Positions 12,401-23,752 of a stretch of DNA of 64,000 nt are shown here, piece by piece. Every line of letters begins with the position of its first letter. The stretch's first letter is position 1. The translations under genes were made by a program, and so were the position numbers. The DNA is taken from NCBI RefSeq assembly GCF_001642475.1, contig NW_019173972.1, positions 1 through 64,000 of the forward strand. The letters run 5' to 3'. The notes beneath the pieces were generated by a model. That model ran no database searches. It saw only the letters and a list, made by a program, of their open reading frames with translations, and had not been told where the DNA came from. Source of the DNA: Fonsecaea monophora. Lineage: Eukaryota; Ascomycota; Eurotiomycetes; Chaetothyriales; Herpotrichiellaceae.

Positions 12401-13016
12401 AAGTAGAGCATAAGCTTGAGTATACCTTCGTCTCGGCTCGTTCTCTCATCTCTGGCCACGGCTATCGAGGGTAAGCCAATGCGCACTACCTGGCGGAGGA
12501 TATTGCTAGTATCGCAGCCCAGGACGGCAGCCTTGTATACGACTTGTGCTTGCTGAATGTATGGCGTGTGTCGGTGATGGTTAACGGTCATTTCTCCTGC
12601 AGTCTCCAGTGGCCATGTTAACGGCACCAGTACTTCCAAGCATGCCAGCGCAACGCGAGCCTTCAGCTTGTTCTCCTTGCCGTCTTCGGGCCACGAGGCG
12701 AGAATGGGTATCAGGTCTCCCCCGACAAGCTTGGCTTCTGCTAGACATCTCGCGACATCGAGGCGGTTGTTCTTCTCGTCGTACAGCTTCAGCCACCGCT
12801 TGAGATCTCGAAGACAGGCAAGCGCGTCGTCACCGAGGACGTAGCGGCCATCGTCGTCTGTACTACTCCCACCAAGCTAGCGTACGTTAGAATATTCAGT
12901 GTTAACCAAGGCGAAGAGACACATACTGCGTTAACCAGACTGTAGACATAGGCCCGAACTTCAGGATGAACGGTCTGGGCCTTGGTGAAAGGATTGCTGT
13001 CGTCGATATAGTCCAT
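9415..13016 (-). CDS. TOF1: Tof1/Swi1 (Timeless family) replication fork-protection protein
   Basis: Subunit of the nuclear Tof1-Csm3 (Swi1-Swi3) complex, which stabilises stalled forks, supports the S-phase checkpoint and aids cohesion. Exons 13016-12927 and 12876-9415 give 1183 aa. The intron is 50 nt with GTATGT, CTAAC and TAG, phase 0. The N-terminal Timeless domain is recognisable from VRAYVYSLVNA through RYVLGDDALACLRDLKRWL and LVPLTWPLE to VLDILFNLIKGVDPRRLW. The central region is helical and basic. The last about 330 residues are acidic and low-complexity (DSEDEEEDDGD, DDDEEIIPTARRRP), as in fungal Tof1. The short first exon was chosen because it supplies the conserved N-terminus and the only in-frame ATG. 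Three ACGCGT boxes lie 75-103 bp upstream. Confidence 0.95.
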
Positions 13017-13330
13017 ATCGTCTAGTCATTACCGTCATTGTCGAGAAATCAGGAAGTTGACGACAGCGAAGAGGCAGGTGTTGGAAAGACACGCGTAGCG
13101 ACGCGTGCCCAGGACGCGTTAAGGCATTCGGGCGGACCACGCAGCCCCCATGGTGCACGTTTTCGCCTCTTATCGGTGAGCCTCGGTTTTCGATAAGGGC
13201 GAGTGGGAACCTTGGCGGGCGCTTCAAGGAGAAATCCCGGCGTTTCTAGACCTTTTGAAGCACAAGCGGGCGCATTCGAGTCGAGAGATTCCTCAACTCG
13301 TATAGGTAGACTGCCAACAGCTTCTCCCCA
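13017..13330. promoter_or_regulatory. Shared divergent promoter, TOF1 and 3-hydroxyacyl-CoA dehydrogenase
   Basis: 314 bp separate the two divergent start codons. The TOF1-proximal part has three ACGCGT words at 13091, 13101 and 13114. No clear TATA box is seen for either gene. Confidence 0.7.
13091..13119. promoter_or_regulatory. Cluster of three MluI cell-cycle boxes (ACGCGT)
   Basis: ACGCGT occurs at 13091-13096, 13101-13106 and 13114-13119, within 29 bp and 75-103 bp upstream of the TOF1 start. ACGCGT is the core of the MCB element bound by the MBF (Mbp1/Swi6-type) complex, which drives G1/S expression of DNA replication genes in ascomycetes. Function here is inferred from the motif and the target gene. 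Confidence 0.75.
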
Positions 13331-14379
13331 ATGGCTTCGTTGTCGAGATTTTCCTCCCGACTGATGGCTCCTTCAAAGTCGCAAGTTGCCTCGCAGAGGC
13401 TCGCCTCACTCAACCGCCAGTTCTCTTCCACGCCCTCATTGGGCTTCGAAGTGAAGAAGCTTGGTGTTGTTGGTGCTGGTCAAATGGTATGCTTTTGTCA
13501 TAGGTGAAATTGTGAACTTCATGTCCAGCTTCTAACAACGAACAGGGTCTAGGAATTGCACTTGTCGCAGCTCAAAAAGCCCAAGTCCCAGTCACGCTTG
13601 TGGACACCTCCCAACAGTCGCTCGACCGCGGCCTCGCATTCGCCGACAAGCTCCTCGCAAAGGATGTCTCGAAGCAAAAGATCACCGAAGAGATCGCAAA
13701 GGCTACAAGAGAGAGGTTAAGGCCCACCACAAAGATATCGGACCTGTCCGACGTGGACATGGTCATCGAAGCCGTCCCCGAGATCCCGTCGTTGAAGGAA
13801 AAAATCTTTGCTGAACTCGCCGAGACATGTCCCAAACATGCCATCCTGGCCACAAACACGTCGAGTATCAGCATCACCAGGATCGCGCGCGCGACCACAA
13901 AGGACCCCACCGATACCTCTGCGTCGTCGCGGGTTGTGTCGACGCATTTCATGAACCCAGTGCCGGTCCAGAAGGGCGTGGAGATCATTTCCGGCCTGCA
14001 GACCTCTCCCGAGACGCTCGCGACGGCCGTCGCATTCTGCGAGAAGATGGGCAAAATCTGCTCTGTCTCAGCCGATATCCCGGGGTTCCTCGCCAACAGG
14101 ATCCTGATGCCCTACATCAACGAAGCGATCATCTGCTTGGAGACCGGGGTGGGCAAGAAGGAGGACATCGACAGCATCATGAAGAACGGGACCAATGTGC
14201 CAATGGGCCCGCTCACGCTGGCAGATTTCATCGGCCTGGACACTTGTCTGGCCATCATGGAGACGTTACATGCCGGTCTGGGCGATAGCAAATACAGGCC
14301 CAGCGTGCTGCTAAGGCAGTATGTGGATGCTGGCTGGCTGGGCAAGAAGAGCGGCAGGGGTTTCTACGAGTATAAGTGA
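13331..14379 (+). CDS. 3-hydroxyacyl-CoA (3-hydroxybutyryl-CoA) dehydrogenase, mitochondrial
   Basis: Oxidises L-3-hydroxyacyl-CoA to 3-ketoacyl-CoA with NAD+, a beta-oxidation step. Exons 13331-13486 and 13546-14379 encode 329 aa. Residues 1-38 are rich in Arg, Ser and Ala without acidic residues, a probable mitochondrial targeting sequence. The NAD motif G48-A-G-Q-M-G53 is rebuilt across the phase-0 intron. The catalytic histidine lies in STHFMNPVP. The C-terminal dimerisation domain includes GFLANRILMPYINEA, GPLTLADFIGLDTCLAIME and the family ending KKSGRGFYEYK. Divergently transcribed from TOF1. The C4 versus longer-chain substrate preference cannot be told from sequence. Confidence 0.93.
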
Positions 14380-14776
14380 GCCGCCCGATTGCCACCAGGC
14401 CCGTTGGATATACAGCACTCAAGATGGCGGGTGCTTTGGCGGCATATTTCTGTATAGCAATGGGCCATTCCCCTCTGCTAGACGTGCGGATTACGTCGGA
14501 GGTATAAAGAAAAGCCCACTACGGTCAATGATCAATCAAAAATCAAATGTATTCATAATGAACCCAGACTGAATCTTGTCAGTCTTTTTTTTTGGTCCTT
14601 GTGGAGATCCTCTCGTTGCTTGTTTTCCCCCAAGAGCCAGCCAAATGTTGAACCGTACCAGAACCAACAAAACTCTAAAGAGACCAGTGTATCCCGGACC
14701 AAATCGTTTCCTCGATCACGTTCTAATCATCCACCCATACTTCTGAGAAACCTGCACTTGACCGAAACCGTTCGTG
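14380..14776. other. Convergent intergenic region
   Basis: About 400 bp between two converging genes; it should hold both 3' UTRs. A T-run occurs at about 14585-14593. No gene or notable motif seen. Confidence 0.6.
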
Positions 14777-15898
14777 CTATGTAAACTTTCTCCTGGGGAC
14801 TTGGGTGGCCTCGTCGAGACTACCACTACCCACCTTCTCCGCACCGGTCAAGCGGGCGTTGAACTCGTCGAGACGGTCCAGGGGCAGGTTGAGGAAGAGA
14901 TGCTTGTTCTTCCAGCGCACCTCGCTATCGATGAACTCCTGGACGGCGCGTCCGCCGGGCGGCGGGGGCGGCTCGGTAATCTTTGTGATGAGGTAGGCGG
15001 TGCTGGCTTCGGCGATGCCGTAGATGAGCACTCCCAGCAGGGGCACCTTGACCATGACGGCGAAGGCGGCGGAGAAGCCGAACAGCACGCCGCTGCGGTC
15101 GAGGAACCAGATCTTCTTCTGCTGCGGGGTGAAGCGGATGCGGAGGAAGTAAGGCTCCAGCAGGCGCGACATGAGGCTGCGGCTCGAGAAGTACGTTTGC
15201 AAAAAGTGCACCATGTAGTGCTTCGGGAGGACCAGGCCGGACGCGAAGACGATGCCCGCCGGCACGGGCCCGACGGCCTTGTTGAACGTGTAGAACGACG
15301 CCGCGGGGAGGACGAAACGGCCTACCCCGGGCAGGAACGTGAGGGAGTAGATGGCCAGTGAGATCGCGGCTCGTCGGCCGTACTTGGTGAAGAAGATGAT
15401 GACTCCATCGACCGGGGACCGCCGTTCCTTCTTCTCCCGCTCGCCATGCGTCGAGTACATCTTGAGGGTTGGATAGTACATACCCCGCAAGGTCGCCGGG
15501 TCGTCGGACTTGTGCTTCTGCACGTACGTCGTGTCCACCCACTTCAGGGACTCCATGAACAGGTTGTCCAGCGTCGGGGTCACGGAGCCCATGATCATCA
15601 TCAGACCGAAAGGGATCTGAAGCACCGATCGTGAGATGAAGTCCAGGCCCGAGATGACCTTGTCGTCCCAGGTCTCATGGTCGAGGTTGACGAATATGGA
15701 CGTGATCCAGATCAAGATTTTGACGAGATAGATGGGAATGTTGAGGATGATGCGGATGGCGAGGCCCGCGCAGACGGCGATGGCGGCTTGTCGATAGTGT
15801 GCGGTGGTGAAGAGCTCCGGGTTTTGGAGAGCTCGATGGGCGCCTACAAAGGTGAGTTGCGCGCCGCGGAGGATCGCATTGGGGTCAAAGTTGGACAT
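14777..15898 (-). CDS. Multi-pass membrane protein, UsgS-like
   Basis: Single-exon 373-aa protein. The N-terminus (MSNFDPNAILRG, then LTFVGAHRALQNP) resembles fungal proteins annotated as transmembrane protein UsgS, recalled from memory rather than searched. Hydrophobic segments lie near residues 40-70, 95-110, 175-215 and 275-305 (for example AAIAVCAGLAIRIILNIPIY and LPAASFYTFNKAVGPVPAGI). A proline run (TEPPPPPGGRA) precedes a soluble C-terminal tail. The biochemical function is not known to me. The ATG at 15898 is the first in frame. Third positions are strongly G/C on this strand, consistent with real coding sequence; overlapping opposite-strand ORFs are shadows. Confidence 0.82.
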   Translation of the reverse strand: MSNFDPNAILRGAQLTFVGAHRALQNPELFTTAHYRQAAIAVCAGLAIRIILNIPIYLVKILIWITSIFVNLDHETWDDKVISGLDFISRSVLQIPFGLMMIMGSVTPTLDNLFMESLKWVDTTYVQKHKSDDPATLRGMYYPTLKMYSTHGEREKKERRSPVDGVIIFFTKYGRRAAISLAIYSLTFLPGVGRFVLPAASFYTFNKAVGPVPAGIVFASGLVLPKHYMVHFLQTYFSSRSLMSRLLEPYFLRIRFTPQQKKIWFLDRSGVLFGFSAAFAVMVKVPLLGVLIYGIAEASTAYLITKITEPPPPPGGRAVQEFIDSEVRWKNKHLFLNLPLDRLDEFNARLTGAEKVGSGSLDEATQVPRRKFT

Positions 15899-16359
15899 GA
15901 TGCGGAGCGAGTTGAGTGAGAGTCCAGCCCAGAGGATGCGTCTCCGGGTAAATTAGAGTCTCAACGACACGACGAGGAGTGGGAACAAAAGAGTGTCCAG
16001 GTGCAGGTGGTGGTGATGGTGATTAATGCTGGAAGAGTTTCGTCAGTGGCGCAGTTGTCGACGAGGCTGGGGCTTGGCACACAGCCAAATGTGGATTCCC
16101 AGGCAAGGCTGCGTCAAAAAAGGAGGCATTGGAGGGAATTTCTCACTGGGTTCACCATCGTCTGTTCTATGAAAATGCATTTAATCAAAATACTACCTCG
16201 TCAACCCAGATCTGCGGGAGAAGGGTTCGACCCAGAGCCCCTCTATAGTCTAACAACTGCAATTATCCGCTTCCACCTCGCTCATTTCTCATCCTCTATT
16301 GTAGATCATATTTTGTGAGTTTGACTCCATCTCCACTGAAACGGTTGGAGCCCTCACCA
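15899..16359. other. Intergenic region
   Basis: This 461-bp region upstream of the UsgS-like gene also contains the 3' end of the disordered protein gene. A run of GGTGGTGATGG-like words lies near 16005-16022. No gene supported. Confidence 0.55.
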
Positions 16360-17302
16360 TTATCTACTGATACTGATAATTCTCATCATCATCTTCGTCC
16401 TCCATGTGCGTGGCGAATGTCGCATCCTCGGTATCGCCGTATAAACCCTCGTCGTCCTCCTCTTCGTCTTCGGGATAGTGTTCTTCTTCTTCTTCCCCCC
16501 AATTCTCGTCTCCTTCGCCCATGGCTGCTTGATGATTAACACTGGTGTCGTGCTCGCCGTATGCTCCTGCGAAACGGCTGCCACCCGCGACGGGTTCTTG
16601 CGGGTGATTGGTAGCCATGGGCTGGGAACCCTGGCTACCGGCGCTGTTGGCGTTGCTGAACTGGCTAAAGAATGAATTCGAGCGACTCGCAATAGATGGT
16701 GAAGAGCTGTTGCCGAACTTACTCGAAGGCGCAAGCCCACGTGTTGAGCCCCCACCGATTGAGCCCATGTCGTCCTGTCCCGATCCCTCGCTCGTGAGAG
16801 AAGATCCAGTTTGGTTGCCAAAAGAGAAGCTTGAATACTGGGGACTCTGCACCGACGTGTTCATGGTGGGCGCCATGGTAGGCTGGGTTCGAGTCGACTG
16901 TGGCGGGAACCGCGAGCTGTTAATGGAACCTGTCATGAGACGTTGGGATCTGGGCGTAGGAGGGATCGCTCGCAGCGAGCCTGGGGGGGTTGGTCCGACA
17001 GAACCAGGTGTGAGTGGGGGAGCACTCTGCCCGCTTGCAATGGAGGATGTCGTGCTAGTCTGGCCTCTGGTCGAAGGGGTCATGGCACGCCCCGAGGATG
17101 ACGGTGATGATCCATGCGGGCGGGATGAGGGCGGCGCTGGCTGAAGGCCAGGAGGGTGTGCTGGAGCAGAAGTTCCCGCTTGCCAATTTGTCTGTGTTTG
17201 GAACCTGATATTATCGGCCGGGGTACCGGTGGAGGCTCTTACGTTTGGGTGCAACTGGGGAGTCGGCATATGGCTTGTAGAAGCTGGAGCGTGGGAAGTC
17301 AT
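16360..17302 (-). CDS. Intrinsically disordered Ser/Pro-rich protein with acidic tail
   Basis: Single open frame of 312 aa starting with ATG at 17302. I do not recognise a family. The first about 230 residues are Ser, Thr, Pro, Gln and Gly rich, with repeated PP(S/T)P-like words (TPPGSLRAIPPTPRSQR) and no predicted fold. The last about 60 residues are very acidic (GDENWGEEEEEHYPEDEEED) and end in EDEDDDENYQYQ. An Asn/Ser-Phe stretch (NSFFSQFSNANSAGSQG) separates the two parts. Composition suggests a nuclear or cytosolic regulatory or assembly factor, but this is only a guess. The sustained open frame and pronounced amino-acid bias support a real gene. Confidence 0.7.
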
Positions 17303-19237
17303 GGTATCGAATGACCGGATTTATTGATTCTGGATGAAGTTGGCGCCCTTGATTCACTAAATATCTCAGAGGGGGTTGTAATATTTGGTGGCAGACTTGA
17401 TGGGAAGGCTATCGATTCGAACTTTTAAAAGAAAGATTATATTTCGTATCCGTTTCTGTAATGCTTCATTAGGCTGGCCAACACCTCAACAAGGGAGGTT
17501 CTATTATCGGGCACGTCCAGATCAGGAAAAGCCGTCGAACGGCACAACGACGTTGAGACGGTGAATTTTTCCGCTGACGGCCTAAAAGCCCTGTCGGATC
17601 AAAGCACCTCATGTTGTACTGCACATTTGCGGGGGATGTGGAGTGTTTGGTGTGGCTGGGGACCATATCCTGGCTCCTGAGGTTCGATGCTGACGGCAAG
17701 GATGACCCCTATCCTTCTCACCTCATGTGGACGATGACACCGTACTTCCTTCAGGATGGCCTTTGTCCACATTAGTACGGTGAAGATCGGGCCAGGTCTT
17801 GACCTGATGGTCACGGTGCACTATTTCATTGGATTGATTCTGGATTAATACACCCGTCGATGGTTATACAAGCGGGCTATGACTGAACGGTAAGCAGTTG
17901 ATGCCAATGGTCATACCGTATACAAGTCTATTAAAGGGCCCACCCGAGCTACTTTCTTTAGTCTGCTTCCTTTGACCTGTTTTTGCGCAGTACGAGGTAT
18001 GTATCCAGCGCGCTTTGACGATAATTTGTTTGGACTGCGTCCGACTTTTCCACCGAAGAAGTGGCCTTGTTACCCTCGGGCTTTCAACTTGACCTTGGTA
18101 TTATTGGACAGCTAATCTCCGTTCGAGATGGAAGATAAAGGGCTGACATGTCTACTTGTCCGCAGGGGGGAAAACCGCAGGGTTCTGGATTGGGGGCTCG
18201 GCTATCTGACAACCTTGGTGATCCTGCTCAGGATCCAGGACATCTCATCTTTGTCAACAAATTCGCTCAAAATAGCCCTACATCCGGGTCTAGGCTTCGA
18301 GGTAGTATGCTCCAGGTCCGCCGATGCCACTGTACCTCGAACATGCGATGAGGTTTGGTCAAGAGTCATATACGGGTCGGATAAGAGGACATGTTGCATC
18401 CTAATCTCCTGGCTCTTTCTTGCCTGGACATTCGCCCAATCCGTCATTCAGCATATAGGCCATCACAAACGGTCTGAGATTAGGAACAAAAAAAAAAAAG
18501 GATAGACATGCCAATGCACCGCGATGGTTCATCATCTGCTTCCTCAAAAGAAGTGAGTTGTAGTTGTAGGCCCCTGAGAGTGGTATTTACATACACATCC
18601 TCCTATCCCACTACGCCATCACGTCTTTTCTAAGGGGTCCGACCAATATACATTCTGCATTTTGTCAACCATCTGATGTGCAATGACTCAACGACAACGA
18701 GCACACGACGCACTTACAGACAGATACCTACTACATTATATGGTCGCATGAATCTCACATTTCGCCGAAGTCGGAGCCTTGTTTCTCCGAGGCTCCGACT
18801 CCCCCCTGCCAAGCATTTCCAACTTTGAACTTTCCCTTCTTCCCCATTCTTGCCTTCCTCATTCTTCATTCTCCGCACCGGGTTCGGCTGTGTGTATTTG
18901 TCTACTCCTCACCTCACCCCGAGCTGTCCCCTATTGTATACCTAGGTATGGACGAGATGTGGATGGGACTGGAGACGAGACATGGTTTTTTCTCGGCTAA
19001 TGACAAAGTGGATTTTTTGCGAGCTGTGTACATAACTTTTTACTTTTTTTCCTCCCGGTAATTCCCAGCTAAAGGTACATATCTATCTATCTATCTATCT
19101 ATCTGTTGCGCTCCGTGCCACACGCTGTCACGGATTGTTTAGGTAAAAAAGCAATAAGATCTTCGATTTCACCTCGTGGGCCTAGACACCTTTCGTGACC
19201 AGAGGACAGAGTGACACAGATCCATATTCGATCCATC
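17303..19237. other. Gene-poor island 1
   Basis: About 1.9 kb without a convincing gene. ORFs of up to 125 codons at 18128-18505 and about 80 codons elsewhere lack family resemblance and overlap one another on both strands. Contains an A run at about 18488-18500 and an ATCT tetranucleotide repeat at 19081-19104. The right end should hold the promoter of the KduD-like gene. Confidence 0.55.
19081..19104 (+). repeat. (ATCT)n microsatellite
   Basis: Six ATCT units, about 135 bp upstream of the KduD-like dehydrogenase start codon. Confidence 0.95.
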
Positions 19238-20238
19238 ATGGCGTCGCAATATCTGGGAAACATGTTCTCGCTGGAGGGGAAGACAGCCATCATGACGGGA
19301 GCAACAGGTATATAATAACACTCCCCCGCCTCCCTCCAGCTATAGCCAATCAAGTCCTTTGTTCAGCATGTTGCGACTCACTCACTCACTCTCTCACAAC
19401 GACCAGGTGGCCTGGGCTCGGCACAGGCAACCGCCCTGGCCCAAGCGGGCGTGTCGACCATCGTCTCGATCGAAGCGCCCAACGACCCGCAGTCGGCAGA
19501 TCTGAAAGCCAAGGTCGAAGGCGTCGGCAAGAAACTGGTAGCTTTCCACTGCGACCTGCGCAACCCCAAGAGCCTGCGCGAGTGCTACGCGTCGATATGG
19601 CAGGCCGGGATTGTGCCGGACATTCTGATCAACTGCGCGGGCGTGATGCGGCGGAATCTCTGCGAGAATGCGACCGACGATGAGATTGATTTGGTGAGTA
19701 GAATTCAGGTTTTTTTTCCCCCAACGACAACAACAACAACACAATTCGTGTTCCAAAAAGAAACCAAAAAACTGACATCCTTCCTTTTTTTTACCTCTGT
19801 TGTGTGTAGCTGGTCGAAGTCAACATCAAATCCTACTACATCTCGATGCAAGAGTTCGGGCGCAAGCTCTTCTCTCTCAACCGGCCAGGAAAAATCGTCA
19901 ACATCGCCTCCGTCACCTCGTACCAAGCCGGGTTCAACACGAGCGTCTACTCGAGCACAAAGGGCGCTGTGCTGCAGATGACAAAGGCCTTTAGCAACGA
20001 GTGGGCCGGCAAGGGCATCCAGGTCAACTGCATCGCCCCCGGCTTCATGCGCACGTCCATGACGGCCCAGTACCAGGACGACCAGAAGATGGTCGACTAC
20101 CTCATGATGCGGGTGCCGATGCAGAGATGGGGCGAGCCACAAGATCTGGTCCCCGCTATGCTCTTCCTCGTCGCTCCGGGGAATACTTTCACCTCGGGGG
20201 CCTGTCTGATTGTGGACGGCGGATACTGCGGCAAGTAG
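19238..20238 (+). CDS. Short-chain dehydrogenase, 2-deoxy-D-gluconate 3-dehydrogenase (KduD) type
   Basis: Classical SDR of 261 aa from exons 19238-19307, 19407-19693 and 19810-20238. The N-terminal layout (GNMFSLEGKTAIMTGATGGLG) and length match the KduD group, which acts on deoxy-gluconate or deoxy-ulosonate intermediates of uronate or pectin breakdown with NAD(H). The cofactor motif TGATGGLG spans intron 1. NCAGV and the catalytic S153, Y166 and K170 (SSTKG context) are intact. The C-terminus VDGGYCGK is typical. Intron phases agree with the family. The actual sugar-acid substrate is inferred only from family likeness; other fungal SDRs with this layout act on related polyols. Confidence 0.88.
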
Positions 20239-21115
20239 TTCTTAGGAGGAGTGGTAGCTGGGGCCGAACAGTGCTCGAGAGGGGTGGTAGCCTTGGGCGG
20301 TAGATGGGACTGTTGTAGCCGAATAAATAGATCGATTGTAATTCCGCCCACCCGCTTCCTGGCCATGCATCGTCAATCCAGTATTGTCCTTGCGCCATAT
20401 GCTGAGGTCATTGGGTCAGATCATAGCATTTTATCCAAACTCTGCAAAATGCACCAATATTTTCCCGCTCATCGTACACGTCTCTGAAAGCGGAGACATA
20501 TCAAACCCGATGACAATCCCGAAGCAAAAAGTTGGCTACGCCAATCAAAACACCATATTGAAAACCCAGGTCCAGTGCCTTTGTGCAACGTTTCATGTTT
20601 CTCGTTATATGCGATGCGACGTAGGTGCTTAGACCTCTGTCACTGTTGTAACAGAACTGTGATTAGGTTCTTTTAGACTTGAAAGTCGAGGTTCATAATA
20701 CCCTCATACGGGCTTCAGAGTGGCACACATCACATCACTTGCACCGGTAAGAGATGAGGTGTTCGGCCGTCGTCCGCGTCAGTTCCCGCCAGATGCGAGC
20801 TCCATAGTCGGCCAAGAGCGATGGTTCATTTCCCTTCGCCACTGCGCGGACAAGACCACGCGATCCATCGCCGCGTTTTGGTCGCACGGCCGGACTGTGG
20901 GAGGAGGCCTGGGATCGCGTCCAGCCTTCGGATTCCAGACTCAGAAAGGCGTGCATGTCGTTGCTCGTCCGGACCATGTGGACGTTTGGGTCTGATTCAT
21001 GGGGCTCTCCACACGGCACAGCGACGGGATGTTTTGACGCTTGTGATATGTTTGAAGTTGGTGAAAAGGGACACAGGACTTGGTCTCTCTTTGGCGATTG
21101 GCGATACTGGGAGAG

Positions 21116-21448
21116 ATGTTCAAAGCTCTCGGGCGTAGCTACCATTATTACGGCACCAGCATTGTCAGGGCTGGCTTGGTGTCTGGTCTGCTCAGTGCTG
21201 TGGCACGCATTGAAGCTCGGAGAGCTGTCACGATGGCCAGGGAGGATTTCCAAAGCACTGTCGAGACGCCAAACACGGCAGCTGAATTTGTTGACGTTGG
21301 AATGCTGGCGAAGGATGCGCGCTGTGTCGTGGCGAAAATAGAGTCGCGGTTTCCATCCGCAGAGGAGTTGGAGGCGTCGGCACTGTTCACATCTCGGCCG
21401 TACCTCATCGCATTTGACCTGAGAGGAGGATTGTATCAGTTGGGTTGA
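21116..21448 (+). CDS. Hypothetical short ORF of 110 aa
   Basis: ATG-initiated open frame (MFKALGRSYHYYGTS at its start, RPYLIAFDLRGGLYQLG at its end). It has a helical, Ala/Glu-rich middle (AEFVDVGMLAKDARC, then FPSAEELEASALF). No family recognised and no intron evident. A competing ORF runs antisense (20735-21253), so strand is uncertain. Included because its composition is more protein-like than other ORFs of this island. Confidence 0.22.
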   Translation: MFKALGRSYHYYGTSIVRAGLVSGLLSAVARIEARRAVTMAREDFQSTVETPNTAAEFVDVGMLAKDARCVVAKIESRFPSAEELEASALFTSRPYLIAFDLRGGLYQLG

Positions 21449-23733
21449 ATGTGATGAGCGTCAAATCATGATCGGTTGGCATAGAGGAGAGGAGGAGGAT
21501 GGTGATTGTCACAGCATCATGCACCATGACCCGCGTACCTTGCGGTCCCGACACGTTTGGCATCCTGTCCTCGTCCTGTTGTGCGGATGTGATGGAGAGT
21601 GTTTCCTCGAGCAGGAGTCCTGCAGCTGTTGGTCCCGAGATGGCGACAGTCTGGTCCCAAGGCTCATCATCCTGGGTCGTGACGATAGCAGGCAAGGAGA
21701 AGCAAGCACTCGATGATGATGCCTGATTGCTTTCCTCGCGAATGCAAGGACCGGTACTCGCAGGTTACCTGTGGAACGGTAGTCCGTAGGAAAACTCTGG
21801 GAAGAGCAGAAGATGGTACATTCTTTGCTCTGTACTTGGCGGTCACAACTTATCAAGGGGTAAGAATTCTGTCGACGAAAAACCTCATTCCTGAAGTTGG
21901 GAGGTCTCCTTACAAGTAAGCATGCAGGACCCTAGCCCCAGTACTGATCGTATCTGCTTAGATCCTGAAAAGAGCAAACTGGACATGCTGGGACTAAGAC
22001 AATAAGCGCGAGTCCAGACCGCAACTAGACCAACATGAATAACAAGGTCATGAAGCTCACCATTCACAGTCTCTGTAGCGCTCAAAAGTGCGTTGCCGAT
22101 CATTGCCTCAACAGCGAAACACCCGGGCACCTCGGACGTTGCACTGCCACCCTGCAGCGGAGATCATTTCCGATGCAGGGGGTTTTTTGTGCTGATCCCA
22201 GGCCTAAAGCCTCCCGTCAAGCCATCTCAGTCGCTCGTGGTTTGTGAAAACTTCGGTTCAGTTGACAAAGACTTGCTGTGGGATGGATTATCGTGGTTAT
22301 CCAGCGCCGTGACGAAGCCTTGTTGTGCCTTCATCCTACCTACCTCTCAAAGTCCAAGACAGTCTAAAAGCGGGTAATTGCTGGGATCGTTTCGAAGAGC
22401 GAGTGTGGAAAAATTCGACATATGGTCCAGGAGAGAAGAGACTAGTGATCAATGGTTCGGGAAAGACAGATCTCGAGGAGGGTATCAGGACTGCGACGAA
22501 CATTAAAGGATCGGTCCGATGTCAGGCAGATTTGCTTTTCATGCAGCACACAAACTCGGAAGAGCAAGCCTCATGCGTCTCTTGCAGCCCATGAACCTTG
22601 ATGGGACTAGGATGAAAGATGGTGGTGTCAAGCACACAAGTTGTTGGAAAGAATTCGTCATTGAAGTTGCTGGTCGATGACCTGCCATCCAACTACAATC
22701 TTGAGTATATCGAAAGACCAGGAACTAGACGGGAAATCGACGAGCCGTAAACGCCTCAAGTACCTGCTTTCAGCAACAAGTACCCCCGTACCGAGTACCC
22801 CATGCCGCTTGTCCAAGTCAGCACGAAGAAAGAGGGAGTATCCTATACGTACCTCGTACAAATGAGTAAGAGACCGAATCCGGATGTAGTATCCGAGAGG
22901 CCTCAAACAAGGAGAAGGCAGCGGTGGTATGGGGCGCCACCACTGGGCAGATCGACGCGCCTATATACCAAAATCGGTAGGGATCTGCGTGGGAAAAGTC
23001 ACAGCCGAAGCCACTCGCCATGTCCTGGTCTGCCTTGTCGCTGGCGTAAAACTTTACTCACAATAAACAGTTCAGCTTCTCTCAAAGAGGTAAGATATGC
23101 TTTTTCAGACTCGGATTTCTTTTTTTTTGAAAAGGAGTGTTTTGGCTCTTTTCGGTTCTGGTGGAAGTCAAACGACCTTACGAGGCAACAACCCCTCTTT
23201 GTTTTCCTTCGCTTGATGGAATGGCATGAGGAACTCTAAAGAGAGAGAAAATTACCGGTTGCCCAGTGTAAGAGTGAAAGGTTGATTCATTGAGAGGTGA
23301 GTCCGGATACGAGACGACACGAGAGGCGGGAAATACTCACGCTAATCGACACGTGATCCCAGTCACATGATATTTGTTGCCAAGGCGATGCATTGACCAT
23401 GACGCTAGTCCTTTTGAAGATCTTAGCGGCGATTACTCCAAGGTCTATTCAGACGGAGCCCTACGAGGACTAGAAAAATCCCACATTAGACCCGGATCAC
23501 GGTTACTGACACTGACGCCCAGGACGAAGGGTGCAACCTCTAGCATCCTCTCTGGAATGATGATTCCTTGACGCATGAGATTGAACCCTGTAGCCCTTGC
23601 CTTGGGGCCAACGAACGTCCTAGGACAATCTTCCTATTTTGGCTTTTGGTATTCTCGTTATTTGGCCTTTTGATAATATACATCTCTCGTGCGACTTTTC
23701 TTGTGACAGCTCAGCTTTCCTGTTACCAATAAT

Positions 23734-23752
23734 GCTGCTGCTGCTGCTGCTG
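23734..23752 (+). repeat. (CTG)n trinucleotide repeat
   Basis: Six CTG units in intergenic DNA, about 130 bp downstream of the rhodopsin-domain gene. Confidence 0.9.

Noticed and set aside
14774..15361. 195-codon + strand ORF over the UsgS-like gene
   Set aside because: Antisense shadow of a membrane-protein exon with strong third-position GC; composition (Glu/Arg/His runs) is typical of such shadows.
16195..16250. Possible tRNA B-box (GGTTCGACCCA) near 16227
   Set aside because: No A-box, acceptor stem or cloverleaf can be drawn around it.
22802..23239. 145-codon + strand ORF with a FFFFE stretch
   Set aside because: Crosses a T-run and has no protein-like structure or recognisable family.
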